NCBI GenBank assembly: GCA_943361925.1
Contig: CALRIT020000015.1
Span: 1 to 64,000 of the forward strand
Reading direction: 5' to 3'
DNA: 64,000 nt
Source of the DNA: CAISCU01 sp943361925
GTDB lineage: Bacteria; Bacteroidota; Bacteroidia; UKL13-3
The stretch's first letter is position 1. Each line of letters opens with the position of its first letter. Under the pieces are notes generated by a model, which was not told where the DNA came from, did no database searches, and was given only the letters and a program-made list of their open reading frames with translations. The position numbers and the translations under genes are program-made. This document shows positions 52,888 to 61,529 of this stretch, in pieces.

Positions 52888-54060
52888 CTATTCAATTTCA
52901 ATAAGCAAAATATAATTTTGTAACGCCTTATATTTCGCACTTAAACTCAAGTTTTTAATAGAATTGATATTCCTTTTTAATAATGCCGGTTCATTCATTT
53001 TAATGAAATCAATTACAAACTTGGATTTTAGAGCATAACTAGCATTAGTTGCTTCAGTATGTCTAGCTGAAACAAGTCCTATTATGTTGCCTTCAGAATC
53101 GAATAATGGTCCACCACTATTTCCTGGTTGTATCTCAGCTGAAAATTGATAATACCGACTATCATTTTCATAACCGGAATTAGAATTTATTATACCACTT
53201 GTAATCTTGAGCTCACTGCCCATTGTTTGTATATATGGATAACCAAGTGCAAAAATATTGTTACCGACTTCCTTATTAGATTGAGCAATGTTATATGGTA
53301 AAGGATTAAACTTAAAATTGATTTTCAAAATTGCAATATCATTTAATTCATCAGCATAAATAATATTAGCTTTTAATCTTTTGAACTGTTTACTAGAAAC
53401 ATAAATATTCGAAGAATTTTCAATTACATGATGGTTGGTTATAAAATATCCATTTTGAGAAATAACAAATCCCGTTCCATACTTATATATATTGGAAGCT
53501 GTCGATGAAGGAAATATTTTCTCAATTGTGGAATATAATTCTGTATTTATAATATTTTCGTTTTTGGACACTTTTTGGAATGATATATTATTCCCATCAA
53601 CATTGACATCAGATTTTACAAAGTTTAAACCCAAGTTTAATCCATTTTTAAGTATTCCACATTCCTTACAACTGACCTGATAATAATAATTTTTTATACT
53701 TAATTGATATAATTTAGTTATAGTCCAATTAGTTGTCCTTCGTAAGAACTTTTCATTTGCTTCAGAATATTCCCAAATCTCAAATTCACTAATATTATCA
53801 TTTCGACTAATTATTGCGGCATATACTGTTTTTGTTGTTTTTTTATTTAATGAAGATAACTCTCCACTATTTCCTTCAGTATTTAATTCAACTTTAAATT
53901 TATAAATACCTTCAATTTGGTCTAATTTCCCCAAACCTTGCTTTCTAAAACTCTCTTTTAAAGATTCGATTTGCTTGGTTAGATTTTCCTGATTTTTAAT
54001 TTGGCAAAAACCAATAGTATTGGATAAAAAATAAAAAATTAGAAGGTAAAAAAATTTCAT
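52888..54060 (-). CDS. Exported trypsin-like serine protease (S1C/HtrA-like fold)
   Basis: 390 residues. Signal peptide (LIFYFLSNTIGFCQ), then a ~160-residue N-terminal domain of no recognised family, then a chymotrypsin-fold domain with the triad His211 (FITNHHVIEN), Asp241 (ELNDIAILKI) and Ser315 (QPGNSGGPLF). GTGFVISQNGYFITNHH and GYPYIQTMGSELKIT are typical of DegP-like proteases, but there is no PDZ domain. It is predicted periplasmic or extracellular. It begins 11 bp after the small membrane protein gene and may be cotranscribed with it. The stop may mark a frameshift. Confidence 0.8.
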   Translation of the reverse strand: MKFFYLLIFYFLSNTIGFCQIKNQENLTKQIESLKESFRKQGLGKLDQIEGIYKFKVELNTEGNSGELSSLNKKTTKTVYAAIISRNDNISEFEIWEYSEANEKFLRRTTNWTITKLYQLSIKNYYYQVSCKECGILKNGLNLGLNFVKSDVNVDGNNISFQKVSKNENIINTELYSTIEKIFPSSTASNIYKYGTGFVISQNGYFITNHHVIENSSNIYVSSKQFKRLKANIIYADELNDIAILKINFKFNPLPYNIAQSNKEVGNNIFALGYPYIQTMGSELKITSGIINSNSGYENDSRYYQFSAEIQPGNSGGPLFDSEGNIIGLVSARHTEATNASYALKSKFVIDFIKMNEPALLKRNINSIKNLSLSAKYKALQNYILLIEIE

Positions 54061-54071
54061 ACTGATTGGAT

Positions 54072-54419
54072 TTATTTACTATTTAAATCAATACCAAGCT
54101 TAATACCTAAAGAGGTAATCCCCGCTATATAAACTGCCAATGTTATTTGATTGTTTATAGCTTCCGGCGCCAAGAAATTTCCTATCAATGTCAAACCTAA
54201 AATAACAACAATAAAAAAATTGGTAATCAATTTAAATATAGTTTTTCGTTTGAGATCATTAATTTCTTTGTTTACAACTTCACTATGTTCAGGTCCGCCT
54301 CCAAATTTCTCAATTTGGCTAAATTTTACAGTTAGAAAAGTTATATAGACAATTAACACAATACCAATCGTACCAAAAGCTTTTAGAATTAAAGCATAAT
54401 TAGCTATTTCATCCACCAT
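54072..54419 (-). CDS. Small membrane protein, unknown function
   Basis: 115 residues, three hydrophobic helices (FGTIGIVLIVYITFLTVKF, FFIVVILGLTLIGNFLA, ITLAVYIAGITSLGIKLG) separated by a charged loop (KEINDLKRKTIFKLI). It precedes the secreted protease by 11 bp and follows a 71-residue gene, so a three-gene transcript is likely. No family recognised. Confidence 0.55.
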   Translation of the reverse strand: MVDEIANYALILKAFGTIGIVLIVYITFLTVKFSQIEKFGGGPEHSEVVNKEINDLKRKTIFKLITNFFIVVILGLTLIGNFLAPEAINNQITLAVYIAGITSLGIKLGIDLNSK

Positions 54420-54484
54420 GTGTCTTTCTTTACTATAAATTCAAATAAAATACCAAAAAAATTAAGTAATCAGGTAATTCCAAT

Positions 54485-54697
54485 TTATGAGTTATACTTT
54501 TTAAATAAAAAAATTACCCAATTCCTTATATCTTTTGGATTGGCATATAATGAATCTTTCTTTTCAATTAAAGTTTTACCTAAAAAATAAGACTGAAATT
54601 CATTCTTTAAATTCTCTGGTATAGTGCTTACATCTACGTAATTACTTTCAGTTGCCAATTTATTCAGAAATTCAATATCACTCTTGTTTATCAACAT
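54485..54697 (-). CDS. Small protein, unknown function
   Basis: 70 residues from the ATG at 54697 (MLINKSDIEFLNKLATESNY); five extra residues at an upstream ATG are also in frame. Charged, helical, with no signal. Its last residues (PKDIRNWVIFLFKKY) are aromatic-rich. It stands first in the presumed protease transcript. I cannot name the family. Confidence 0.45.
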   Translation of the reverse strand: MLINKSDIEFLNKLATESNYVDVSTIPENLKNEFQSYFLGKTLIEKKDSLYANPKDIRNWVIFLFKKYNS

Positions 54698-54754
54698 ATT
54701 ACAAATATACAATTGATTAGAAAATCTAAAAGAATATTAAATCAAATTTAAATC

Positions 54755-55492
54755 TTACCAGCTTCCACTGGAACCTCCACCACCAAAACTTCCACCACCA
54801 AAACCTCCGAAGCCGCTATCTCCGCCGCCGCCACTAAATCCACCACTTCCAAAACTTCCAAAAAACGGAGGTACCATTCCGCCTCTAAATCCTCTGTTTC
54901 TTCCGCCACCTCTGCTAATAATTGCTATGATAATAATGATAATAATTATTACGAATAAGCTGGAAAACGGACTACCTTTTCCCTTTTTATTTTTGGGTAA
55001 ATCATTTATAAATTCTCCGGCAGCTGCTCTAAAAATATAAGTAGTTGCAGCATCTAATCCACCATAATAATCAGATTGTTTAAACGCTGGTTTCATTACC
55101 TGATCGATGATTCTTTTTGTTAGACCATCTGTAATGGTAGCTTCCATTCCATAACCAACATGAATCCTCATTTTTCTGTCGTTGAGGGCAACATAAATCA
55201 ACAAACCATTATTTCTACCTTTAACACCAATTCCCCATGCAGTTGAAAGCCTTTGACAATAATCAAAAATATCATCACCTTCCAAACTATTTTCAATAAC
55301 AATAGCAACCTGAGTTGAAGTTGAATCGTTATAAGCTTTTAGTTTTGCTTCAAGATTTTGAACTTGAGATGCATCTAAAACTCCTGTAAAATCATTAACT
55401 AATCTTGGAGGATTTGGACTGGAAGGAACTTCCTTTGCTATTGAAAATAAGCTAAGAAATAAGAATAAAATTAAACTACTGAGTTTCTTCAT
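54755..55492 (-). CDS. YgcG-like TPM-domain membrane protein
   Basis: 245 residues: signal peptide, TPM domain (residues ~30-160: VNDFTGVLDASQVQNLEAKL, TQVAIVIENSLEGDDI, WGIGVKGRNNGLLIYVALND, MRIHVGYGMEATITD), a hydrophobic helix of isoleucines near 180, and a Gly/Phe/Ser-rich tail (GSGGFSGGGGDSGFGGFGGG) that may form a flexible or surface region. TPM proteins are thought to act in envelope or membrane-protein maintenance. Overlaps the upstream TPM gene by 4 bp, so the two are coupled. Confidence 0.85.
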   Translation of the reverse strand: MKKLSSLILFLFLSLFSIAKEVPSSPNPPRLVNDFTGVLDASQVQNLEAKLKAYNDSTSTQVAIVIENSLEGDDIFDYCQRLSTAWGIGVKGRNNGLLIYVALNDRKMRIHVGYGMEATITDGLTKRIIDQVMKPAFKQSDYYGGLDAATTYIFRAAAGEFINDLPKNKKGKGSPFSSLFVIIIIIIIIAIISRGGGRNRGFRGGMVPPFFGSFGSGGFSGGGGDSGFGGFGGGSFGGGGSSGSW

Positions 55493-55932
55493 TTTTGCTC
55501 TCCTCCAAATGATATTTCATTAGACAATTCGTTTGTATCATCACTTTGGTAAGGAAAATATTGTTTAAGTTTTGTTCCAACATCTCCAATTACAATTTGT
55601 AATCCTTTTAGAAATTCGGCTTTTGAAAAATGATTTTTCATTGTGTCTCTTTCTGCATCCCAAAAAGCATTACTAACTTTTTCATGAATACCAATATCTC
55701 CAATAATGGCAAATACTTTAGACTCATAAGCAAGGTATATTAATACTCCATTTTGCTTTTCAGTTGAGTGCATTCCCAATTGAGCAAATACTTCTTTTGC
55801 CCTATCTTCTGGCTTGATGGAACATTTTGGCTCAACGTGAACCCTGATTTCTCCGGATGTATTTAACTCTGCAAGTCTGATTGACTCAACCAATTGCTCT
55901 TGTTCTTGCTGAGTAAAAAATTGTTTTGACAT
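55489..55932 (-). CDS. TPM-domain protein without a signal peptide
   Basis: 147 residues, TPM domain alone: ELNTSGEIRVHVEPKCSI, GMHSTEKQNGVLIYLAYESK, FAIIGDIGIHEKVSNAFWDA. It is the second member of the lemA-TPM-TPM cluster and is coupled by a 4-bp overlap to the YgcG-like gene. Unlike its partner it lacks an export signal, so it probably works on the cytoplasmic side. Confidence 0.82.
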   Translation of the reverse strand: MSKQFFTQQEQEQLVESIRLAELNTSGEIRVHVEPKCSIKPEDRAKEVFAQLGMHSTEKQNGVLIYLAYESKVFAIIGDIGIHEKVSNAFWDAERDTMKNHFSKAEFLKGLQIVIGDVGTKLKQYFPYQSDDTNELSNEISFGGEQK

Positions 55933-55949
55933 AGAATTGGCTTAAAAAT

Positions 55950-55990
55950 AAAATCAGGTTTACCAGGCAAAACCCAATAAACCTGATTTT
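55950..55990 (-). terminator. Intercistronic hairpin between lemA and the TPM genes
   Basis: AAAATCAGGTTTA / TAAACCTGATTTT, a perfect 13-bp stem with a 15-nt loop, followed on the minus strand by TTTTATTTTTAAG. It sits between lemA and the TPM gene that starts at 55932, so it could partly stop transcription or protect the lemA end. Confidence 0.7.
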
Positions 55991-56007
55991 GTATGATTAA
56001 TTTCGAA

Positions 56008-56598
56008 TTAGAATTTCACTTCCGGAGCTTTTGCTGCAGCAGCATCAGCTTCAAAATAACCCTTTTTATCAAATCCCAACATACCTGCAAATAGTACTTG
56101 AGGGAATTTTCTGATATAAGAATTATAATCATTAATAGCTACGTTGAAATTATCTCTTTCAACTTTAATTCTATTTTCAGTTCCTTCAATCTGACTTTGC
56201 AATTCGCTGAAATTTTGTGTAGCTCTTAATTGAGGATATTGCTCAGAAACTACCATTAAACGACCTAAAGCCTGACTCAATTCACCTTGTGAAGATTGGA
56301 ATTTTTGTAAACTTTCCGGAGTCAATTTCTCAGGATCAACAGTAATTTGAGTAGCTTTTGCTCTGGCTTCGATTACAGCAGTTAATGTTTGTTGTTCGAA
56401 ATTAGCAGCACCTTTAACAGTTGCAACCAAATTTGGAATCAAATCCAAGCGTCTTTGGTAAGCACTTTGAACATTTGCCCAAGCCTTGGTAGTACCTTCT
56501 TGTTTAGTTACCATATTGTTATATGAACCACATCCGCTCATTAATAACAATACAACTGCAGCAACAATTGCCAACAAAATAATCGTTCCTTTATTCAT
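56008..56598 (-). CDS. lemA: LemA-family lipoprotein
   Basis: 196 residues from the ATG at 56598. The longer frame to 56664 starts upstream of a promoter-like element, and MNKGTIILLAIVAAVVLLLM then SGC is a proper lipoprotein signal. LemA-type helices: NMVTKQEGTTKAWANVQSAY, QRRLDLIPNLVATVKGAAN, VARNFNVAIND-like stretch (ERDNFNVAINDYNSYIRK), and FPQVLFAGMLGFDKKGYFEA. LemA proteins are coiled-coil membrane proteins of unclear function, usually encoded with TPM genes as here. A hairpin follows. Confidence 0.88.
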   Translation of the reverse strand: MNKGTIILLAIVAAVVLLLMSGCGSYNNMVTKQEGTTKAWANVQSAYQRRLDLIPNLVATVKGAANFEQQTLTAVIEARAKATQITVDPEKLTPESLQKFQSSQGELSQALGRLMVVSEQYPQLRATQNFSELQSQIEGTENRIKVERDNFNVAINDYNSYIRKFPQVLFAGMLGFDKKGYFEADAAAAKAPEVKF

Positions 56599-56623
56599 GT
56601 TTTTGATTTTTATTACGATAAAG

Positions 56624-56656
56624 TAAAGATACAAATTAACTGCCAACAAATTACAA
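56624..56656 (-). promoter_or_regulatory. Putative promoter of lemA
   Basis: TTG (56654-56656) and TATCTTTA (56624-56631) on the minus strand, 22 nt apart; one mismatch to TAnnTTTG. Position supports the start at 56598. Confidence 0.45.
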
Positions 56657-56774
56657 CCTGACAAAATGTACCATACATTTTACGAATGGTCAGTTTTTTA
56701 TTTAAAAGAAAAAATATTGCTTTTAATAAATCCAAACTAGATTTTCTCTCGTATCTCTATTCAAAATTTAAACT

Positions 56775-57209
56775 ATGGAAAAGAGAAAAAATTTAAAATT
56801 CACTTTAATGGGATTAGGATTTCTCATTTTATTAAGTGCTTTCACCATTCAGGCTCATGTTTTAATGGTAAAAAAAGAAAATAAAAACAAAATCCCTTAT
56901 CAACTAAGCAGGATTGACATTCAAACAAAATTGAATCAAAGAGAAGCAATTGCCTTACAAACCAATGTCTTAAAAATGAAAGGCGTTCAAAATGCCATAT
57001 TCAATAATGAAGATGGCATCCTGGTTTTTATCCATAATAAGGATATTGTTCAATCAAGCGGAATTTACAATGAGCTAATGAAAAGTGGCCAACTAAAAGC
57101 AAGCCAGTTTATCACTAAAAACTCACCTAATCAAGGAGGATGTCCAGTTGTAGTTTCCGACAATTTCTCCTTTAAGAGCCTATACTTAAGTCTGTTTCAC
57201 AATAAATAA
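56775..57209 (+). CDS. Small exported or membrane-anchored protein, possibly HMA-like
   Basis: 144 residues with an N-terminal hydrophobic helix (FTLMGLGFLILLSAFTIQAH). The middle, LKMKGVQNAIFNNEDGILVF followed by IHNKDIVQSSGIYNELMKSG, has the beta-alpha-beta rhythm of a ferredoxin-like HMA fold, but lacks the CxxC metal motif. One Cys is present (GGCPVV). It precedes the exported haemoglobin-like gene by 7 bp and is probably in the same transcript. No function assigned. Confidence 0.55.
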   Translation: MEKRKNLKFTLMGLGFLILLSAFTIQAHVLMVKKENKNKIPYQLSRIDIQTKLNQREAIALQTNVLKMKGVQNAIFNNEDGILVFIHNKDIVQSSGIYNELMKSGQLKASQFITKNSPNQGGCPVVVSDNFSFKSLYLSLFHNK

Positions 57210-57216
57210 CAAACCA

Positions 57217-57795
57217 ATGAAAAAACAATTTTTACATTTTTTTACCATGCTTTTTATCAGCATGATGATTCTTTCTTGCACCAAAAAAGAAGAAACTACA
57301 ACCCCAGTTGCCACAAATCCTACATTGTATGAACAAGTTGGCGGCACAGCAATGGTTGATGATCCCAACAATCCGGGAACGATGATTGAAAAAGGCCGTT
57401 TAACTTTACGCGCTGTGGTTGATAGCTCTATTTTAGTAATTGCTGCCGACCCTCAAATGACAAAATATTTTCCTGTATTATTTTCAGAATTAGGAACAGG
57501 AAATACAACTGGCTTAATGGCTTTAAGCAAAAGTTTTACAGATTTTATGTGTTCAGCAACCGGTAGCAAAAACACAGCATATGCCTATACTGGTATGAAC
57601 ATGAAAGATGCACATGATCCTGCCAAAAACAAAAGAATGGGAATGAAAGCTGATAAAGCAGATTTCGACAAATTTGTTGGAAACATTGGCACCGGATTAG
57701 CAAAAAACGGAGTTAATTCTACCAATGCTAAAAAGCTTGTTGATGATTTAGTTGCATTATTATACACAACCGAATCCGCTATTGTTCAAAGATAA
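57217..57795 (+). CDS. Exported lipoprotein with a group 1 truncated-haemoglobin fold
   Basis: 192 residues. A type II signal ends LSC with lipidated Cys21, followed by a Thr/Pro linker. The domain starts PTLYEQVGGTAMV, the LYxRLGG opening of truncated haemoglobins, then RLTLRAVVDSS and AADPQMTKYF. The region YTGMNMKDAHDP holds His133, the expected haem-ligating residue. DFDKFVGNIGTGLAKNGVNS and KLVDDLVALLYT follow the family's final helices. An extra ~16 residues (DDPNNPGTMIEKGRL) sit after LGG. Predicted to be lipid-anchored in the periplasm or outer membrane; haem binding is inferred. Confidence 0.7.
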   Translation: MKKQFLHFFTMLFISMMILSCTKKEETTTPVATNPTLYEQVGGTAMVDDPNNPGTMIEKGRLTLRAVVDSSILVIAADPQMTKYFPVLFSELGTGNTTGLMALSKSFTDFMCSATGSKNTAYAYTGMNMKDAHDPAKNKRMGMKADKADFDKFVGNIGTGLAKNGVNSTNAKKLVDDLVALLYTTESAIVQR

Positions 57796-57848
57796 GTAAG
57801 GGGCTTTCTTTGAATAAATTCAATTAACTCTTTGTAGTTGTTTGAAAA

Positions 57849-57901
57849 GAAAATCTCAGCTTTTTGTAAGATTTAACTTACAATTAGCTGATTTTCTTTT
57901 T
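57849..57901 (+). terminator. Terminator after the haemoglobin-like gene
   Basis: GAAAATCTCAGCT...TTGTAAG pairs with CTTACAA...AGCTGATTTTC, with a small bulge and a central mismatch, followed by T. The remaining ~200 bp to the GT9 gene contain no recognisable feature. Confidence 0.6.
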
Positions 57902-58055
57902 AAAAAGAGTCAAATCCCTGCCAATAAGGCAATTTATTCAACCATCAATTTTATCCGCCATTTTAACAATTTAGATAATATTTACTTTCAAGTTTTTTAG
58001 GTAAAGTCATAATTCATGAAATTTCCTATCTTGGCAGCGGAAATATAGAAGATGT

Positions 58056-59126
58056 ATGATTTTTAACGCAGACTGTAAACATTATAAAGGACATATCCCT
58101 TGTAAACCCCATAAACAAGAAGGTTACCATTGTGAGAATTGTCCTGTATATACCAAAGTATCTAAAAGAATTCTAATTATTAAATTAGGAGCTATTGGTG
58201 ATGTAATTAGAACCACACCTTTGGTAGTTAAATACAAAAACATGTATCCAGATTGCAAAATCACTTGGTTAACGTGGACGCCAGACATACTTCCTTCTAC
58301 TCAAGTTGATGAAATTTTAAAATGGGACCACAATTCTATTTTATACGTACAACATTCAAGCTGGGATATTGCCATCAATTTAGACAAAGAAAAAGAAGCA
58401 GGTGCTTTATTGAAAATTGTTGATGCTAAAGAAAAATACGGTTATGTTTTAAAAGACAATGAAATTCAACCTTACAACGAGCTTGCTAATCATAAGTTTG
58501 CAACCGGTATGTTTGATGATACTTCTAAAGCTAATACCAAATCATATTTACAAGAGATTTTCGAAATCTGTGGTTTAACACATGCTGGCGAGCCATATTT
58601 GATGGATACCCATGATGAAAAAGGCTACAAATGGAACCTTCCTTCAGGTAAAAAAATAATTGGAATGAACACCGGTTGTGGTGGAAGATGGACAACCCGT
58701 TTGTGGAGTATTGACAAGTGGGTTGAATTGGTTGACTTAGTTCAAAAACAACATCCTGATGCACATATTTTATTGTTAGGTGGTGAAGCTGAAGATGCCA
58801 GAAATAAAGAAATTCAAGCTCGTTCAGGTGCACATTATTTAGGTTATTATTCTTTGTTTGAATTCATCAATTTAGTGAATCATTGCCATTTGGTAATTAC
58901 TCAAGTTACAATGGGAATGCATATTACTTTGGCATTAGGAAAGAAAATCGTTTTGATGAACAATATCTTTAATCCATATGAATTTGATTTATTTGGCAAA
59001 GGAGAAATTGTTGCACCTAATAAAGCTTGTAAATGTTTTTACAGAGGTTCATGTATTGATGGAACTAGCTGTATGGAAGATTTACCTGCTCAAAAAATAA
59101 CAGAAGCTGTAGGTAGACATTTTTAA
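58056..59126 (+). CDS. Glycosyltransferase family 9 (heptosyltransferase-like) with cysteine clusters
   Basis: 356 residues. An N-terminal four-cysteine stretch (C7, C16, C26, C29 in DCKHYKGHIPC and HCENCPVY) precedes the GT9/GT-B core: IIKLGAIGDVIRTTPLVVKY, then KIIGMNTGCGGRWTTRLWSI, LLLGGEAEDARN, LVITQVTMGMHITLALGKKI. A second Cys cluster lies near the C-terminus (CKCFYRGSC, SCMEDL). GT9 enzymes add heptose or similar sugars to cell-surface glycans. The paired Cys clusters could form a metal site; no other glycan genes are adjacent. Confidence 0.82.
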   Translation: MIFNADCKHYKGHIPCKPHKQEGYHCENCPVYTKVSKRILIIKLGAIGDVIRTTPLVVKYKNMYPDCKITWLTWTPDILPSTQVDEILKWDHNSILYVQHSSWDIAINLDKEKEAGALLKIVDAKEKYGYVLKDNEIQPYNELANHKFATGMFDDTSKANTKSYLQEIFEICGLTHAGEPYLMDTHDEKGYKWNLPSGKKIIGMNTGCGGRWTTRLWSIDKWVELVDLVQKQHPDAHILLLGGEAEDARNKEIQARSGAHYLGYYSLFEFINLVNHCHLVITQVTMGMHITLALGKKIVLMNNIFNPYEFDLFGKGEIVAPNKACKCFYRGSCIDGTSCMEDLPAQKITEAVGRHF

Positions 59127-59131
59127 GCTTT

Positions 59132-60226
59132 TTACTTTTTAGCATTATCCTTAAATTGAAGTTTTGCAATTCTGCCATTGGCACCTGCAAATACTATTAA
59201 ATTTCCTCTTTTTGCTTTTCTTACAACATGGAAAGAATCATCACTGATTTTCTTCCAATGTTTATCAACGCCTGTTCCTACTGAAATATCAACGCCTGAT
59301 GTTCCGCAGCAAATCAAATAAAAGCTATTAATTGCTTCTACACACGAACGATAACCATTGGTATTCTGTACGAATTTTTGTCGAAACCACAAAGGTGGAT
59401 TTAATCTGTACCAAGCTGAATTAGGATCACCTTCGTTTAAAGTATCTTTAAAAAAATCACCACCAACAAAGCAAAAAATATCTTCATTAAACTCATCTTT
59501 TTTCAAGAATGAAAAAGAGAAAGCACCTTGGGAAGATTTTCCTTGAACAATTGGAACAGGACTTACATTCCACCTATTTTTAATCTTGTTGAAATAATAG
59601 AATCTCGAAACTGCACCTCCACTCACAAAGGCAAAATCTCCATTTTTTAAACAACGAATACTGGTACCACTTGCTGCAAATGCCGCTTCACTATTCATCG
59701 TTAACGGAAATCCTGTTGTGTCAATTTCCTTCCAGGTTTTTCCTCCATCTTTGGTTTTCATTACAAAAAAACGTCCATTTACAGGATCTCCAAAAACAAC
59801 ACCTTCCTTTTCATTCCAAAAATCCATGCCATCTAAAAACATAGCAGAATCCATACTTCTAAAAGATTCATTCCATGTAATTCCACCATCCTCAGTATAT
59901 AAAATCAAAGCTGGAAATCCCGAACTCATCATCACAGCTTTTTTAGCTGAAAATGCTTCAATATCTCTAAAATCTGATTTTTTATATTTTTCTATTTGAT
60001 GGAATTGCGTTTTTAACAATCCATCTGCACTTTTTCCGAAAACACCTTTGCTTCCTGAAAACCAAACAGATTTATTATCGACAACCGATAAGCCTCTTAA
60101 TGAAATTGTTTTCAAGTTAAATCCTGAATCAATTGATATACTTGAAGAATCAGGGAAAAATATAGCTGATTGTGAAAAGGTGAATTTGCAGACAATCAAG
60201 AATAAAAACGTAAATAACTTGTTCAT
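59132..60226 (-). CDS. Exported YCF48/sialidase-like beta-propeller protein
   Basis: 364 residues from the ATG at 60226; a TTG one codon upstream is the alternative. Signal peptide (FTFLFLIVCKFTFSQ), then repeated propeller strands with Asp-box-like loops (LYTEDGGITWNESFRS, MKTKDGGKTWKEIDT, SVWFSGSKGVFGKS, LIVFAGANGRIAKL). Such proteins are structural or binding modules; the catalytic residues of true sialidases are not identifiable. Stop abuts the GT9 gene, converging. Confidence 0.75.
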   Translation of the reverse strand: MNKLFTFLFLIVCKFTFSQSAIFFPDSSSISIDSGFNLKTISLRGLSVVDNKSVWFSGSKGVFGKSADGLLKTQFHQIEKYKKSDFRDIEAFSAKKAVMMSSGFPALILYTEDGGITWNESFRSMDSAMFLDGMDFWNEKEGVVFGDPVNGRFFVMKTKDGGKTWKEIDTTGFPLTMNSEAAFAASGTSIRCLKNGDFAFVSGGAVSRFYYFNKIKNRWNVSPVPIVQGKSSQGAFSFSFLKKDEFNEDIFCFVGGDFFKDTLNEGDPNSAWYRLNPPLWFRQKFVQNTNGYRSCVEAINSFYLICCGTSGVDISVGTGVDKHWKKISDDSFHVVRKAKRGNLIVFAGANGRIAKLQFKDNAKK

Positions 60227-60271
60227 CAATCAAAAATAAGATTCTTTACTTTGCTTTAGGAGATAAAATTC

Positions 60272-61108
60272 ATGAAACAATTTAAAACCCTTATTTACTT
60301 CCTTGTAATTAGTTCTGTTATATCTTGTGATGAAAGTCCCAAAATTGGTGTTTATGAAAACACCGGTTCAGTTCAAACTTCAACCCAAGAAAAGAAAGAA
60401 GAAAGCACATATTCTGAATGGAATGGCATTTGGTCTAAAGGAAAAAACCATGAAATTGTTACTTTGAATATTTCCAATTGTGATGATAATGGATTTGAAT
60501 TTTCTCTGAATGGTTCATACGGAGGAAACCTTGGCGAATTAAGCGGTAAAGCGATGATTACCGAAAACGGAAAAGGTTTTTTTTCAAATGCAGATAATGG
60601 TCTTTGTGAATTATATTTTGTTAGAAACAAAAAAGGTATTTTAATCAAATCCCCATCTCAGGAATGTGGAGCAGGAATGGGAGTAAGGTATGATGGACAG
60701 TATAAAATCAGTTCAAAAAAAGATGATACTGAAGCTGAACTAAGTTTTACAGGTCTTGGTTTGGCAAAGAATGAAGGACAAGCTAAATTGATTGAAAATT
60801 TGGTTGGTGCAGATAAAGACTTATTTTTGAACTCAAGTCACCAAACAAGAAATCTTCCAAATGATGCAGAAACAGGTGCCAAGGTAAAAAGTTCTGGTGT
60901 TGCAGGACTTTATGGCGAAATGGAAAACATCATTCTTCTCAAGGGTAATCAAATTTGGGCTGCAGTAATCGATGCAGAAAATGGCGAAATCCACTATTAT
61001 ACCAATGTGGATGAATGGAAACAAAAAATGCCCCCTTCCATAAAAACATGGGCAGAATCGATTTCCGGAAAAACAATTATCTATTCAAGTACCGATGGCA
61101 AGAATTAA
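60272..61108 (+). CDS. Lipoprotein, unknown function
   Basis: 278 residues. Signal II ends VISC, lipidated Cys at 19. The mature part has a beta-rich domain (WNGIWSKGKNHEIVTLNISN, FEFSLNGSYGGNLGELSGKA, CELYFVRNKKGILIKS) and a C-terminal segment ending TWAESISGKTIIYSSTDG. No family recognised. It overlaps the downstream thioesterase gene by 14 bp and leads the operon with rnr. Confidence 0.6.
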   Translation: MKQFKTLIYFLVISSVISCDESPKIGVYENTGSVQTSTQEKKEESTYSEWNGIWSKGKNHEIVTLNISNCDDNGFEFSLNGSYGGNLGELSGKAMITENGKGFFSNADNGLCELYFVRNKKGILIKSPSQECGAGMGVRYDGQYKISSKKDDTEAELSFTGLGLAKNEGQAKLIENLVGADKDLFLNSSHQTRNLPNDAETGAKVKSSGVAGLYGEMENIILLKGNQIWAAVIDAENGEIHYYTNVDEWKQKMPPSIKTWAESISGKTIIYSSTDGKN

Positions 61109-61529
61109 ACTGGAGCTACCAAAAACACTCAGGTTTTCCACGACTATAAAAGTTAGAATTTCTGATATCAATTATGGAAATCACTTAAGTAATGATGCCT
61201 ATTTAAGCATGATTCATGAAGCCAGAATGCAATTTTTTCAATCGTTTAACTATTCAGAAAAGAACCTTGGAGGCGTTGCTGTTATTATGGGTGATGTAGC
61301 AATTGTTTATAAAAAGGAATGTTATTATGGTGAAGAATTAAGAATAGAAGTTGATGCTGGGGATTTAGGTGCCAGAAGTTTTGACTTGTATTATAGATTT
61401 ATTAAAGAAGACAATTCTATTGCCTGTGAAGCAAAAACAGGAATGGTTTGTTACGATTATACAGCAGCTAAAACAGTTGCAATTCCTGATGATGTCAGGA
61501 AATTATTTAGTGGAGAAAAACTCTCATGA
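61095..61529 (+). CDS. Acyl-CoA thioesterase (hotdog fold, 4HBT-like)
   Basis: 144-residue hotdog-fold thioesterase. Family features: VRISDINYGNHLSNDAYLSM, with the catalytic Asp in the family's xxDxxxGNHLxN pattern, then EARMQFFQSF and GDVAIVYKKECYYGEELRIE. Probably hydrolyses aromatic or short acyl-CoA; substrate unknown. Starts inside the preceding gene and ends 4 bp into rnr (ATGA), so translation is coupled. Confidence 0.85.
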   Translation: MARIKLELPKTLRFSTTIKVRISDINYGNHLSNDAYLSMIHEARMQFFQSFNYSEKNLGGVAVIMGDVAIVYKKECYYGEELRIEVDAGDLGARSFDLYYRFIKEDNSIACEAKTGMVCYDYTAAKTVAIPDDVRKLFSGEKLS

